The position numbers were made by a program, and so were the translations under genes. This document shows, piece by piece, positions 1 through 13,724 of a DNA stretch of 64,000 nucleotides. The notes under the pieces are model-generated. The model did not search any database and had not been told where the DNA came from. It worked only from the letters and a program-made list of their open reading frames with translations. Source of the DNA: Istiophorus platypterus (lineage: Eukaryota > Chordata > Actinopteri > Istiophoriformes > Istiophoridae); NCBI GenBank assembly GCA_016859345.1, contig CM029124.1:7400001-7464000 (forward strand), given 5' to 3'. The number at the start of each line of letters is the position of its first letter. Positions within the stretch are counted from its first letter, which is position 1.

Positions 1-479
1 CTAAAGAAAGCCAAGAAATTTCCTCCAGGAATCGGAAGAGACCAAAGCAGAGATAAAAGACGGTGAAAATTGGACTGACATTGTTAACGAGGCCAGAGAC
101 ATGTTCAACCAATCAACCAGATAAGATAATATGTCAGTGTTGTGTTCTACAGCTTATTCCACCGACACAAAGTGGACGAAAAAGGAAAAAAAAAAGGAAG
201 CAATTGAGGAAAACACCTTTGTGACTTTGACAACACATATGTTTTGTTTAGGGAAAAAAAAAACTGCAAAAAAATCAAACAAAAGCAAATAGGGAAATCA
301 ACTGTTGGTATACTGTGTATGGAAACAAACAGCAAATAGGAAAATTTAAGAAATTACAGTTTAGTTGCAAATGATAGAAGCCAGATATTGTGCATTGAGC
401 TCCCTTGACCATCATAGTAATTTATATAACTCATTTGCATGGAGGGCGCTGAATCAAATGTTTGAATCTGAATGTTAAC

Positions 480-1210
480 AATTTCGTCGTCCTTCGCCAT
501 CCGCCCCTCACTTCCTTCCAGTCCTCGCCGCTCTTCCCTTTCTCCCTCCTCCCTGTGCTCGCCTTTCTCCCTCTCTCCTCTTTTCCTTCCCTCTCCATCT
601 TGACACAGTGCACTGAGCCTAATCGTGGATAATTGGGTGGGAGGGGCAGTGGGCCGGCCCTGCCTTTGTGTGCAAAGGGCAAGTGGTCAAGTTAATGGGG
701 CCCTTGTGTCGAGCTGGGAGCACTCTGTCTCTCTCTTTTTCTCTGTTCGATCACTCACTCGGCCAGTCAATCTCAGGCCCCTCAGTCAGCTTCTCTTTTC
801 TTTCATGGGCAAAGCCTTTCCCCACTGTTTCGATCCAGTTTCACCTCATTTCCAGTTGTCTCACTACGCCTTTCCTACAGCCATTCAGTGTGTCTTGTCC
901 CATTTCTTTTCTCTCCTTCTCCTCTGCCTTCTTGTCTTTTTTCAGCCTCCCTCTCTCTCTTTCTCTCGCTCCCTCTGTTTGCAGCTTTTTCTATCTCTTC
1001 TCTCTGTCTCTCCGGCAGAGTGTTGGGGAGGAGAGAACAGACCTCTTTAAAATATCAAAAGACAGATCAGGAGGCCTTGCTAGTCCCTCCCTTTCTACTA
1101 ACTCTCCCTCCCTCCTTCTGACTGATAAACAGAAGAGTGAGCCTGCAGGATTAGCTGCTGTGTATTGCTTTCCCTCCCTCCCTTATCCCTCTCTCTTTTC
1201 TTCCTGAGGA
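480..1210. repeat. pyrimidine-rich low-complexity tract
   Basis: Long runs of CT, CCT and TTC on the plus strand, purine-rich on the minus strand. All open frames across it are compositional artefacts. Such a tract can form triplex DNA, but nothing specific is seen. Confidence 0.7.
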
Positions 1211-1278
1211 GGAGTAGACTGTTGACTGGTCTTGATATGTGTGTGTGAGCGCTAAGTGTGTGTGTCTGTGTGTGTTAC

Positions 1279-1357
1279 CTTGTCTGGCACCAGCTTAGCC
1301 TGCAGGAGGCCATTGTGTTTGAAACGCAGGCCACAGCCGATCTGGGCCCGAAGGAAA
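1279..1357 (-). other. exon-like conserved-looking block (79 bp)
   Basis: On the minus strand the block ends at an excellent donor (GACAAG/gtaaca). One frame gives F-L-R-A-Q-I-G-C-G-L-R-F-K-H-N-G-L-L-Q-A followed by K-L-V-P-D-K, with an AG at its start but a poor pyrimidine tract. The plus strand is also open across it. Composition is balanced, unlike its surroundings. It lies beyond the camkmt stop codon, so it is not part of the known camkmt protein. It may be an exon of an unrecognised transcript, a conserved regulatory element, or chance. Confidence 0.25.
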
Positions 1358-4300
1358 CTTTATTACATCTGTGAGCATTTAACACCGGATTTTTAATAAT
1401 GTAACACACACATGTTTGCCCAAGCAGCTTTGTCCACCAGTTCCCCATAAGGTGCATTTATTGTGGAAAAATATATAATCTGCAAGGTGACAGCATCAAT
1501 AGTCTTTTGTTGTTTTTATGATTTGTTTTGTGATAGTGAAATGTTGAAGTATTGAAGTAAGTTAACAATTCTGAACAAGGCTTCATTTCTGAAATAATTC
1601 TTTAGCTATAGTTGGTGTGTAACATTGTCCTTTGTATATTTTCAAATTGACAATATGAACAAGAAAAAAAAGGCCAGAGTCCCAAATTTCTTGAATATAT
1701 TTATTTTTATTCATTCACAAAAGAAATCACCCACCCTTCAACTGCAAAGTACAGCACACAACCCACTGATTACAGTGAAGCAGTGGGAATTTGACAGACT
1801 GAATGGAGAAAGTCCCTATATGAGGCCATGTCCACACTAAAAGTAGATAAACTGATATATTTAGATAAAGTATCTATGTTTTTCTGTTTCTTGTGTCATT
1901 CCAGCAAAACAATGTAAAAATGCTTAAAGCTATTGTATTAGACCATGTACAGAACACTTGAGCCAGCAGCTTTACAACAGCCTGATTGAAAATCAATACT
2001 TCTGAAAATGTAATGTGTCCCTACAAAGCAAAGGGCCATAGGGGCAGCTTCAACTTTATTCAGACTGGACAAGTTCAGTTTTTGGTGGTGGAGTGTGGAT
2101 AGATGGACAAAACCAACTAAAAAAAAAAACGACATCTTGATTAGTGTGACCATGGCCTGCAAATCACCAACACTTCAATGAATTCTATTTGATAATCAAA
2201 ATAATAGCCTTGCTGAGACATCCCACAATAGAGTATTTCTGTATGATTGCCTGAGGTAATTCTCAGCTGCAACACAGACCCTTTTCTGTGGTCTTTTCTG
2301 AGCTGACTGTTGGATTTCTCACCGTTAGCAATCTTAGCCTTATCCATATAAACACCATGTGACCGTCTCTGAATTATGCTGACTATCTGCAGCTGCTCGT
2401 CTGTCTGCTGATGTCACAGTGCTCAAGCGTCCCGGCACACAGCGCTTAAGTCCCAACGAGAGCTAACGACATCACCGCGCGGGAATGGGACGTCACGATA
2501 TCTCGTGGGTGCGCCGGGTGAGGATTTCTGCCACTAGCAGACGCAGTGATGTTGCAAGAAGCAAAAATGCAGTGCAGATGTGGTGCCAAATTGATGTTGA
2601 GGGACAACACTGTTAGGGGCTGTGATGTCACACCAGAGATTGATGAAGTCACTGCCCACAGTCACAGTTGGGATGGTATTTATACAGTATGTTAGCCCAC
2701 AGATATCAAAAGTATACGGCAAACTGTATTGCAGATAAAAATGTAATTAAATACACTTCTGAACACAATTTATAATGCAATATAAACCCTAAAAGCATTG
2801 AGACCACTAATGTAAGTGGCTTAATTTACTTTTCAGAGTAGTAACACAAAGCAAATGCTTTTTTGTTTCTGAAGGCAGATTCTTTTTTTTAACATGAGGA
2901 ATGTAAACAGCAGCCACTGGGAGATACTGCATAGCTTCTTGGCTGTTGTATACAGCAATGGATCACAGTGAAATGTGGAAACACCTTACTAGTGATAGGT
3001 ACAACTTTAGGCTAGAGTGACCAAATGATACTTGGCAGGTTTTTTTTGTTTGTTTGTTTTTTTAAATACCACAAGGAAAAAGAAGCAGCTGAATGCAAAG
3101 GAACAGACCTGAGTAAAACTGTGCTGATTGAAAAAAAGGCCGACAGAAAAATCGAGGAGAAACTAGCCCGAAATGCATAAACGATTTTGCTCTTGAGGTT
3201 ATTAGAACACTGTGGTGACTTTAAGGATCTATGGTTGTACATGAGACATATTATAACCCCGGATGTCCACTGGATGTGGCGGCATTGTGTTCTTGTTCGA
3301 TTTTTACTGTTCGTATCGTGTTGATTTGCAGATTTTTTTAAATATTTTAGATTCACACTGAGAACACCTTTACAGCTAAATTAATATCATTGTGGTAACA
3401 GACACTGTGGCTGCACTTTAGCTACTGTATGCCATCTTTGTATTTGATTTTTCTGAAAAGTATATATTAGCACAAAGAAAAGCATAGTATTCCCTCTCCT
3501 CCTCTTGGAGAGGTAACATACACAGGCAAGAGATATAGTTTAGCCATATATACTGAAAGATTAAATCAATCAAAAATGATCACACCATTAAATAGTAATT
3601 TCCCTGTCAAGTGTTAATGTATGCAGTCATTTACATACATCCAAATGCTATACACAAATAGCCACAAAAAACAGACCTGGCACACGTGAGCTTTGGGCAA
3701 GATGCTTCTGTCCAGAGCCAATGGACATTAGGGGTTAGAGACAACTGAGACAAAAATGGGAAAAAAATTTTAAAAAAGGATGCAAAGAAATCTTTCTATA
3801 TAAATAATTTCATACAGTTAAAAAAAAAAACATCTATTCCACAGTATTGGGGTCACTTATCAATAAATGTGAGTAGTAGAAGTCATCACAACTACTGTGC
3901 ATGTATTTTCCCTCTGTCTTTCATTAGACATACACACGCTTCCCAAATGTGAATTCAGACTCTTGAGCTTTTAGCAGCATGTTGCAACCAGCAAACATAA
4001 TAATGAACTATGCTTGGAGCAGGATTTGCAGGTGACATGTCTGTTGTGTAGTTCAAAAGGACCTTCTAACTCCAACAGAGCTGTGCAAAATTAAAAGTAA
4101 ATTGTGATGTAGTGCGTACCACTTGTATCCGTGGCGATGTTGCCATGTACTTTGCACGCTATAGCTCCTGGGCAACAACAATTGCTCCTTAGTATCTATG
4201 TTAATGCACTCTTGTAATTAATGCACAAAAGAAGTTCTTAATACTGACCTCTAACTGGGCGAAATAGTTGTATTCAGAGAAATTAAAGCAGGAGAGGAAG

Positions 4301-5068
4301 GGAACAAAGAGAAGTAATGGAAGCAGAGAGGAAACTGTGAGGTGCTCCACACTCTGTGACAGTTAATGACTTAGAGCCAGCCTCCATGCTGGAGACTGGT
4401 TAAAGAGGGCCAACCGACTGAATAACTCACACCTACAGTAAGACTGACTGAAATGTCCATGTCATTGACTGACTGATTGACTGAACAGGCAGTTGACTGA
4501 CAAAAAAACTGTCTTCCGTATTGGCTGGGATCTTGACTGGAGCACTGAACAGCTTACCTCACAATGTGGCAGTGTAGTTCACTTTCCTAAACTGATGTTT
4601 TTAGGGTTTTTTTTTAGCATATAGCATATGGCATATAAAGTTAAAACATATTAGGTAAGAATATATCTACCTCTTCTTTTTTCCGCAGCTACAGTAAATG
4701 CATCCCTACTGCTTTGGAAATGAGGTTGTTCTTCAACAGCACTTCAAACTATAAAACATGCATCACTCAAACATCATCCAAAACTCCACACCGTGTGGTG
4801 ATAAATCCTCAGTGGCCAATGTAAATATAAAAAAAGTCTCAAAATATGACCACGATGTGATTTTTTCCCTTACTCAATTTAAATAGACAGTGTGTCAAGT
4901 GTAACACTGCTGTATTAATACTGCTCTTTCAGTGCAACTCTTCCTCCTCACTCAGATCACATGTGGGTCACACCGCAGACATGATTTTGTATCATCTTTC
5001 CCTTCTAAAATATCCAAAAAGCATGTGGAGTGGTATTATGTACAGGATGAGGGCTCACTTGTTTTGGT

Positions 5069-5167
5069 TTACTCAGTGTGACTGGCAGATTGAGGTCCTT
5101 TGGTCAGGGTGATGAGGAGAGGATAGTGGATGTTCTCATCGTATGCTTCTTTTCCCTCCCTCTGCAT
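5069..5167 (-). CDS. camkmt: camkmt exon 11 (terminal coding exon, 99 bp with stop)
   Basis: The acceptor is tgtgattttcag. The exon encodes 32 residues starting M-Q-R-E-G-K-E-A-Y-D-E-N-I-H-Y-P-L-L-I-T and ending L-T-K-G-P-Q-S-A-S-H-T-E before TAA. Human ends Y-E-E-N-L-H-Y-P-L-L-L-I-L-T-K-H-G, so this protein has a C-terminal tail several residues longer. H-Y-P-L-L-I-T-L is the last beta strand. The 3' untranslated region should continue to lower coordinates. I could not pick a convincing polyadenylation signal close to the stop. Confidence 0.95.
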   Translation of the reverse strand: MQREGKEAYDENIHYPLLITLTKGPQSASHTE

Positions 5168-5669
5168 CTGAAAATCACAAAACACGAAAAGTGGTTACTA
5201 CAGAGACAAAAAAGAAAATCCACAGAAAGTCTTCATCCAACAATTAAGTTTGGTAGAATGTTTTCTCTAATTTCAATATTGCTGACTGCCCACAGATATG
5301 AATATATTGGCCACAAATTTTCAAAATGTATCATTTCTCCTCATATCCATTCTCATTTTATTAAAAAGTAAAAAATAAAAGAGAAACAGTAATTAAGAGA
5401 AAAAAGGCACAACTGACTTGAACTCTACTGAAAGAAGAACAAGGAAGGTTGGTGAAAATAACCACTGCAAACCTCCTGGACTCAGGTTGGTTAGTTGGTA
5501 ATATAGTTTGTACATTTCTGGCACATTCACACCAATTTGATACTTATTTACACCTATAAACATATCAAATTCTCAAGGATTTTCCTGCACAACACCGCCA
5601 GTACTTTCTTAGCTACCATCAAGATTTAACTAGCTTAGCACGCCACATCACAGTGCAATAATCTGTCTG

Positions 5670-5990
5670 TTAGGGCTGGAACTAATCTTTTCACTACTGA
5701 TTATACTGCCAGTTATTTTCCTGACTAATTGAGTAAGTTTGGTTCATAAAACCTCATGAAATTGTGAAAAATTTCCATTACAGTTTACATTACAGTCCAA
5801 CCAGCAGCCCAAAACCCAAAGATATTCAGCTGTAATGACGTAAAGACAAACAACAAATTCTGATATTTTCAAAGCCAGAACTAGCTTCTCATTGAAAAAT
5901 TGTTCATGGAAAATTAGTTAAATGATTAATCGATTATCAAAATATTTTACAATTACTTTTCCATCAGTCAGTTAATTGTCTAATTGTTCA
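5670..5990. mobile_element. small non-autonomous DNA element (fish MITE-like, TAGGGCTG family)
   Basis: It starts with ttagggctggaactaat and contains the diagnostic internal words accagcagcccaaaacccaa, agatattcagct and attaatcgattatcaaaata, followed by caattacttttccatcagtc. This is a very common dispersed element in fish genomes whose consensus ends are TAGGGCTGCAACTAA. Related copies lie at about 50.1, 51.4 and 53.4 kb. No coding capacity. The superfamily (probably hAT-like) is inferred from the ends. Confidence 0.7.
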
Positions 5991-7894
5991 CTCTCACTCT
6001 TAAAACATGTAAACACACAGCTGTGTGGGGTGCCCATGTGGTGCCCACTCAGTGCCCTTTTAAGCAGACTTGGCAGTTTGGGCATGCATCGGCTAATCAG
6101 CTCGCTCAGCGTCTGGCCAAACGATCAGAGATTTATGAAAGTGAGTTTAGTGGGTCTGCTCATGTGAGAGTGTGTGATTGTCTCTGTGTGTGTGTCCATG
6201 TGCGTGGTGAGAACCGGATTGCGCAGAACTGTGTGAAAAGGTTTCTTCCCAACAAAGAGAAACTCCAACTGACCCTAAATTCACTCCCGTCAGCGGCATC
6301 TACCGTTAAGTGCTCTGCAAGTGACCCTCCCTCCAACCCAAGCCTGCTTACATTAAAAGCTCAAATGCTGACCATGGGCTGTTTTCCCAACAAATTAGGT
6401 TGTTTTCCAGCGCTCATGAAAATCATGACATTGTGGGTTGCAGTTGTTCTTATTTTGTTCAATTTTTTTCCAGGATCAAAATATCTAGATCAGCTTTAGG
6501 TATTTTAAATGTGCTCCACTCTGCAAATAATAAAAAAAAAGATGTAATTATCAATTTCAGCTTATTGTTGTCTTAAAGTGTGTCATAAGACGATCATTTT
6601 CTTACTTCTCAAAAAGGCAAACATCCGCTTTGTAAACAACTATATATATACATATATATATATTTAAATTTCTGCCCTAAGGTAGGCAGTGTTCAATGAA
6701 ATTATAAATACTCCAGGTCACCTCCTTATTCAAACTGTTTCAAGACACACATACTACAAGAAACCTCTTTGTATACAACAGAACATTCGTATACACAGTT
6801 ATATATGATGTACAGTATGTGTCTGTGCAGGTAAAATATAGACATGGTGGATTACAAAAACACTTTAAATTACTGGAGTATTTGAAGCTTGATATGGTTT
6901 GGTGTTAGGCCATGTTCAGGCTGACATTAGCACTGCATGATGAAATACAGTTTCCTATTCATCTCAAAGTGACACAGTGAACTAAGCAAAAAAAAAAAAA
7001 AAAAAAGTTCTGAATTGTGGAATTTAAAACACAATCAAATAAGTAACACACAAATAAATAGATATATAAATAAACAGACAAAATTGAAAAAAAAAATCGA
7101 CATCAATCAAAAGGGTTTAGCCTGGTTCAACTTATGCAACAACACACTGCGATCTCATTGGCAGCACACTGTGTTACACATCCAGAAGTAGTTACAAGTT
7201 GTTGTTGTTGTTGTGTGTATTCGTCAGAAGTACAGAGGTGTATAAAAAGAGAAAGAGGTGGTCCTGACCGGTACCTGAAGATACTGTCCACTATGTCACA
7301 ACACCCAGAAAGAAGGGGGTTCGTGTGATTTAAATGCCCCCTATCTTGAACGTGTCACCCCTCCTGCTCCTGCACCCAGTCCCAAGAAAGTGAGGGATCT
7401 CCATCCTCCACACCGTCTCTCTTCGTTCTGCCTTTTTTTTTTTTTTAAATTCCCCCAATTTCTGTCCTTTCTGTTGACTATGAGCAAATTGCCCGTGTCT
7501 GCCTCTCCCCTCTCGCATTCGGTCCCTCCCTTTCTCCCGAGGTGCCCTTCTTGTGTGTTATCTTTCTGAGGCCATCCCTCCAGGCACCGGCCGGTGGTTG
7601 AACCTGTGACCCCAAGAGAGACAGAGAGAAGGAGAGAGAGACAGAAAGCAAGAGAGAGAGAGAGAGAGCAGACAGCCCAGGGGGTGGTTGGGCGTGGAGG
7701 GGCAGCTGCCTGCCCCTGATGCTAAGCCTGCTATGGGGACCATGGCCAGCATTCACATTCAAATTCTACCAGGCGGAAGGAGCAAGGAAGCGATAGATGG
7801 AGGGATGGAGAGGTGGGAGGGGGGAGGAGGGGGGCCTTAACGCGGTGAGGGCTGAGAGCTTGCAGAGGTGAAAAGTTTAACAAGCAAAGCTGTT

Positions 7895-7970
7895 CCTCCT
7901 GATCGCAGGCTGCCTAATCAGCTTCATGGGTGGCTGGCTAAATCGGCTCTCAACCTGACCCCCTACCCCA
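7895..7970. promoter_or_regulatory. candidate conserved non-coding element, intron 10
   Basis: A short non-repetitive stretch containing gctgcctaatcagcttcat and ggctggctaaatcggctctc. It has TAAT cores and balanced composition, in contrast with the purine-rich tract before it. Judged by eye only; conservation is untested. Confidence 0.25.
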
Positions 7971-10265
7971 CCACCCCCACAATCTTTTCTCTTTTTTTCC
8001 TTTCCAAGGTGCAAGTCATTTATTTTATTGCCACTTTCGCCCCAGCTTCCGTCGCCCTTGCTCGTGCTCTCATTTTGCCTCTCTATTTCTCTGCCTCCTG
8101 CTTTCTCTCGTTTATTTTTTGCCCCGCCTGCTTAGACCAAAGTGAACGTGAACGTGAAGGTGCAAAGAGAGGAGGGGGCTCTGAGACAAGGGAGGAACGG
8201 ATGAACCGGATGTCTGAGGTCTCTCTCGGCAGGATTAGGAAACAGAGAATGAGGGATTGGGTGGATGGAGAGATGAGTAGAGGAAGGGATAGAAAGACAG
8301 GCTTGAATAACTAGAGAAGTGGTTCGTGATGTAGGAAATGGGAAGATAGAGGGGAGCAGAGGGAGGGAGAGTGGAGAAGGGTGAAGGAAGATATGTCAAA
8401 GAAAAAGGGGGGGCAAGAGAGAGAAAAGGGAAAAGGAGTGAAGGAGGGAGGCAGAAAGAAGGAGGCAGGGAAGTGAGTGTGAGTGCATGGACACAGTGGG
8501 GATACTATTAATGCATGTGAGAGAGATGGGGGATCCACACATGTGCACACACACTCTCTTACATATGTGTGTGTGTGCATGAGAGAAATTAAAATTCATG
8601 ACTCTCTCTTCACAACCATTTGAGTAACAAGATTAAGATGGCGGGTTAGAAAATAGCGCTGGCATTATCAGGCTGCTTGCAGTCCCTCCAGCTGCTTGCC
8701 TCTCTATTCCACAACAGTGGGGATAAGAGGATAACGCGCTAGCCCTGTCTGCCCGTCCCAGCACACGCCTTACGCTCACACACACACTCACACACACACA
8801 CAGAGTTCTTAGACACACTACCACTGCACATTGGGCCTGCCTGCTGTCGGCAAGTCCCTCGAGTGCATTTGTGTTGGGGCGAAAGTGTGTGTATGTGTGA
8901 AAAAACTGCAGAGTAGCGAGCTGGGGGTCTTGAGATGGTTTGTAAAGAATTGCAAAAAAAAAAACCACCCAAAAACCTCCCTGCTCTCCCTTTTTTCACA
9001 CAAACACATGCGAAACAAATGTTAGGACCGGCAGTAAAATCCTAACACCATCAAATTTGACGTGTGTCAAATCTGGCACAGCGAGGGATGCCAGCATACT
9101 CGCAGCTACTGGGGGTACGTTTGTTTAACGGCATCTGTGCCAGACGGAGGAGCTTGTGAGTCGCTAAGGGAGCATGAAAAGAAGTAAACTCGTCCAACAG
9201 AAAACACGTGGAAACTCCAACCAATTACATGATACTCAGGCGTAGCTTGGATTTTTCAGTAGGATGTGCTACTAACTTGACAAAGATTGGAAGATAATTC
9301 ACTATTGTCATTTAACGACTTTCAGTGGTATCATATCACCTCAAAGCTCTGTTGTCCATGCTTACAATTCCAACCAAAATGCATTAGAGAGCTAACAATG
9401 CTTAACAGCAGATAACTTTCACTGAACATTCATTCGATTATTTTAACTGGGATTTTTAACTGTGATCTTTGAGCTACACCATGCACTGGACAAGTCTGGC
9501 CTCATTTGTTAAAGTTACAGCAGATTACAGAATCCGTTCACTCAACAGTGCATTCTGAGTAAAAAAAAATAAAGAATATTAGATATGTATAGAAGAATCC
9601 ATTTATTTTTAATGCTTTCATTTAAAAAAACATGACAATTAACTGATCCAATTAACAGATTTATGACTTTTTTTTTTTTTTTTTAACAATTTACCGAAAC
9701 GTGTGAACTATTTATTCAAAAAAAGTAGATGGCAGCTTTTTTAAAATAAACAATCTGATTAAAGACTGAGGCATCAACAGTAATAGTTAATTTCATAAAA
9801 CAGTAATCGTTTGCTTACAAACTAGAGACACCGTCTCATATATTTGGGCTTTTCACTTCACGTTTTTTCTTCAAAATGTATACATACGCTTTTGTTGGAA
9901 GTCTGACGTGTTTGATCGTTTAAGCCACAGTGAAAGAAAATCCATAGCGTGTGTTCCACTGTCGGGTCTGATATGTTTTTTTTTTCTTGTGTCTTGGTCC
10001 TCCCACAGTGAGTAAATATAGCTGAAGAAAGCTAATCTGTAGTGTAAATGAGCAGCAGCTGCTGATTTGGATGTGCGTGTGTGTGCACGGTGGTAGTGTA
10101 TGTTTCGCTGTGATATCATCATGTGGTGCGTGTCTGTGTGTGTGTTTGTGTGTAATGTCTAGCCAATATGCTGTCTGAGTGATGTCTGGTCTGTGCGGCA
10201 TTGTGATATAGCTTGTTCCTAACTGTGTGTCACAGTGTGTGTGTGTGTTTGTAATGGTCAGTTGG

Positions 10266-10266
<1 letters not shown>

Positions 10267-10316
<50 letters not shown>
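10267..10316. repeat. (CA)n microsatellite at left end of duplication unit A
   Basis: About 25 perfect CA units. It immediately precedes copy A of the 1.74-kb duplication, mirroring the CA tracts at the A/B junction and at the right end. Confidence 0.95.
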
Positions 10317-10319
<3 letters not shown>

Positions 10320-11999
10320 CCACACAGGGGTTGTTCAGAGTGTTCATCAGAAGATAAGCAGAGGAGACTTAATCACCTTCAGTTGTGAGGGGGGCACTTC
10401 AACTTGTCCTCATATCCGCACGCAGCACCTGACCCCACTGTGTTTGTGTGCCTGTCTGACAGTGTGTGTTACTAAGATGGAAGTGTGCATTTCAAAAAGT
10501 GAGCTGAATGTCAGATGCCTGGCATGCCAAAGAAGAAAAAACGAGGGAAAAAAAGTCCAATTTCAGGGGGATTTTTTTTTTTTGGCCACATCAATATTAG
10601 TCTGAACTTATTCCACTGTTCAAATTGTAGTCATTCTGTTGTCAAGCATCTCTCATCACTAAAACAGGTCTGAGTGGCAATTTTCCCAAGCGATTGAGGT
10701 GCTGAACCATTAGAATTGTCATTCACTGTATTCAGTGGCCTTGAGGCCTAATCAACTCTCTCAGCAGCTTTTTAAAACAAAGTCATTTCTTTTAAATTTA
10801 AGGCAATAGCAGCATCCACTTTACTACAGAGGCTACTCCTTTCTTTATACCCCTCTTAACTTGTTTCTTTTTCTCTGACCTTCCTTCCATCTTTCTTTCA
10901 GAGTCCCTGATTTTTTGTTATTTTCTAGACTTTAGCTCCTCTTGTGCTGCTCCCACTCTACCTGAGGCCCACATTTGATGATAGGAGGGGAAACTAAACA
11001 GAAGAGTAAAACGTAATTTTGTCCTTCATTCTTTGGGTTTACTTGCCAAATTTAAAAATAAATCTCAGCAAAAAAAGACTCTACCTCTGTCAGTTTGTGC
11101 ACAGGTTACATGGGGAGGCCACGTTGGATGAGTGAGTGTATTTTGACACTGGAGATTTGGATCTGAGTCCTACATCCCACGTGGTCATAGGTTTTGTGCT
11201 CCAAGTCAACATGGATTTTTTTTAAATATTCGACTATCCTTCATCTGATCTTTCCCTAACCTTAACCAAGTGCTGTCATTGGCCTAATCATAACCATAAA
11301 AATGTTAATCATTCTTATACTGTAAGGAAACAACTTACAATAAAACAATGTAACCTGATTGGCATCACATTCCCTACAAAACATGTTTGCCAATACAAAT
11401 CGGTTGTGGATCAGCTTAATTTTTAAGGGATAAGGTTTGTAAAACCTGGTGACAGACACTGACAAAATATCATTGGTTGGGGTCAGGTAATCAGAAGGGA
11501 AAACTGCTGCTTGTTTGATAGGGAATCAACTTTCCCAGGATGTCAAGATGTGGTTTCCTCACATTAAAACAGTGCCCCCCCCCATAGTGGGAGGCAAAAT
11601 GTGGTTTGTGCCTATTTGACCGAGGCCAGACCTTGAGCCAACCCCCTCTGTAAATGGCTGCTCACCCTAAATGTAGTTTGAAAGGGTAATTTATAGAGTG
11701 TGTGAGTGATTGTGCATGCTAAATGTAGTGAAGGACAAATAGTACAGAGAGGAGGAGTGAGATTTTCCTTGCTGAGGTTACTTTAACAGGCATTTTAATG
11801 GCCAGTCGGTCCAATTGTCCCACCAGTGTAGCTGAACATGTGTGCACCAATTTAGCCTCACTCCTTGCTGTCGTGTTCTTCTGTAGCTGTGTGTGTAATG
11901 GACATAACAGCTGGACACCACTTCTTTCAACACTAGTTACACATGTGCTTTCTGTTGCCCCTCTTCTCTTTTTCACCCCCCCCCCCACTCACTCACACA

Positions 12000-12052
<53 letters not shown>
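10316..12052. repeat. 1.74-kb tandem duplication, copy A
   Basis: Sequence from aaaaccacacaggggttgtt onward reappears 1,737 bp downstream. Visible differences are only a few substitutions and homopolymer or CA length changes, for example a gag/aag change near 10,541 and attccctac against attcctac near 11,370. That implies roughly 99% identity or better. No gene is encoded; frames in both copies are shadows. The unit lies wholly within camkmt intron 10. Confidence 0.95.

Positions 12053-12053
<1 letters not shown>
12002..12053. repeat. (CA)n microsatellite at copy A/B junction
   Basis: About 26 CA units form the junction between the two tandem copies. It is preceded by C-rich and (actc) sequence. 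Confidence 0.95.
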
Positions 12054-12056
<3 letters not shown>

Positions 12057-13724
12057 CCACACAGGGGTTGTTCAGAGTGTTCATCAGAAGATAAGCAGAG
12101 GAGACTTAATCACCTTCAGTTGTGAGGGGGGCACTTCAACTTGTCCTCATATCCGCACGCAGCACCTGACCCCACTGTGTTTGTGTGCCTGTCTGACAGT
12201 GTGTGTTACTAAGATGGAAGTGTGCATTTCAAAAAGTGAGCTGAATGTCAGATGCCTGGCATGCCAAAGAAGAAAAAACAAGGGAAAAAAAGTCCAATTT
12301 CAGGGGGATTTTTTTTTTTTGGCCACATCAATATTAGTCTGAACTTATTTCACTGTTCAAATTGTAGTCATTCTGTTGTCAAGCATCTCTCATCACTAAA
12401 ACAGGTCTGAGTGGCAATTTTCCCAAGCGATTGAGGTGCTGAACCATTAGAATTGTCATTCACTGTATTCAGTGGCCTTGAGGCCTAATCAACTCTCTCA
12501 GCAGCTTTTTAAAACAAAGTCATTTCTTTTAAATTTAAGGCAATAGCAGCATCCACTTTACTACAGAGGCTACTCCTTTCTTTATACCCCTCTTAACTTG
12601 TTTCTTTTTCTCTGACCTTCCTTCCATCTTTCTTTCAGAGTCCCTGATTTTTTGTTATTTTCTAGACTTTAGCTCCTCTTGTGCTGCTCCCACTCTACCT
12701 GAGGCCCACATTTGATGATAGGAGGGGAAACTAAACAGAAGAGTAAAACGTAATTTTGTCCTTCATTCTTTGGGTTTACTTGCCAAATTTAAAATAAATC
12801 TCAGCAAAAAAAGACTCTACCTCTGTCAGTTTGTGCACGGGTTACATGGGGAGGCCACGTTGGATGAGTGAGTGTATTTTGACACTGGAGATTTGGATCT
12901 GAGTCCTACATCCCACGTGGTCATAGGTTTTGTGCTCCAAGTCAACATGGATTTTTTTTAAATATTCGACTATCCTTCATCTGATCTTTCCCTAACCTTA
13001 ACCAAGTGCTGTCATTGGCCTAATCATAACCATAAAAATGTTAATCATTCTTATACTGTAAGGAAACAACTTACAATAAAACAATGTAACCTGATTGGCA
13101 TCACATTCCTACAAAACATGTTTGCCAATACAAATCGGTTGTGGATCAGCTTAATTTTTAAGGGATAAGGTTTGTAAAACCTGGTGACAGACACTGACAA
13201 AATATCATTGGTTGGGGTCAGGTAATCAGAAGGGAAAACTGCTGCTTGTTTGATAGGGAATCAACTTTCTCAGGATGTCAAGATGTGGTTTCCTCACATT
13301 AAAACAGTGCCCCCCCCCCATAGTGGGAGGCAAAATGTGGTTTGTGCCTATTTGACCGAGGCCAGACCTTGAGCCAACCCCCTCTGTAAATGGCTGCTCA
13401 CCCTAAATGTAGTTTGAAAGGGTAATTTATAGAGTGTGTGAGTGATTGTGCATGCTAAATGTAGTGAAGGACAAATAGTACAGAGAGGAGGAGTGAGATT
13501 TTCCTTGCTGAGGTTACTTTAACAGGCATTTTAATGGCCAGTCGGTCCAATTGTCCCACCAGTGTAGCTGAACATGTGTGCACCAATTTAGCCTCACTCC
13601 TTGCTGTCGTGTTCTTCTGTAGCTGTGTGTGTAATGGACATAACAGCTGGACACCACTTCTTTCAACATTAGTTACACATGTGCTTTCTGTTGCCCCTCT
13701 TCTCTTTTTCACCCCCCCCACTCA

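Larger units (their letters stand above)
1..5068. other. downstream flank of camkmt (towards inferred six3/six2)
   Basis: No convincing gene is seen. The camkmt 3' untranslated region must occupy part of the right end. 480-1,210 is pyrimidine-rich low-complexity sequence; its apparent frames are S/L/F-rich artefacts. 1,279-1,357 is an exon-like block listed separately. The remainder is AT-rich unique sequence with short A/T runs. By human synteny this flank should lead towards six3, which is an inference. Confidence 0.5.
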
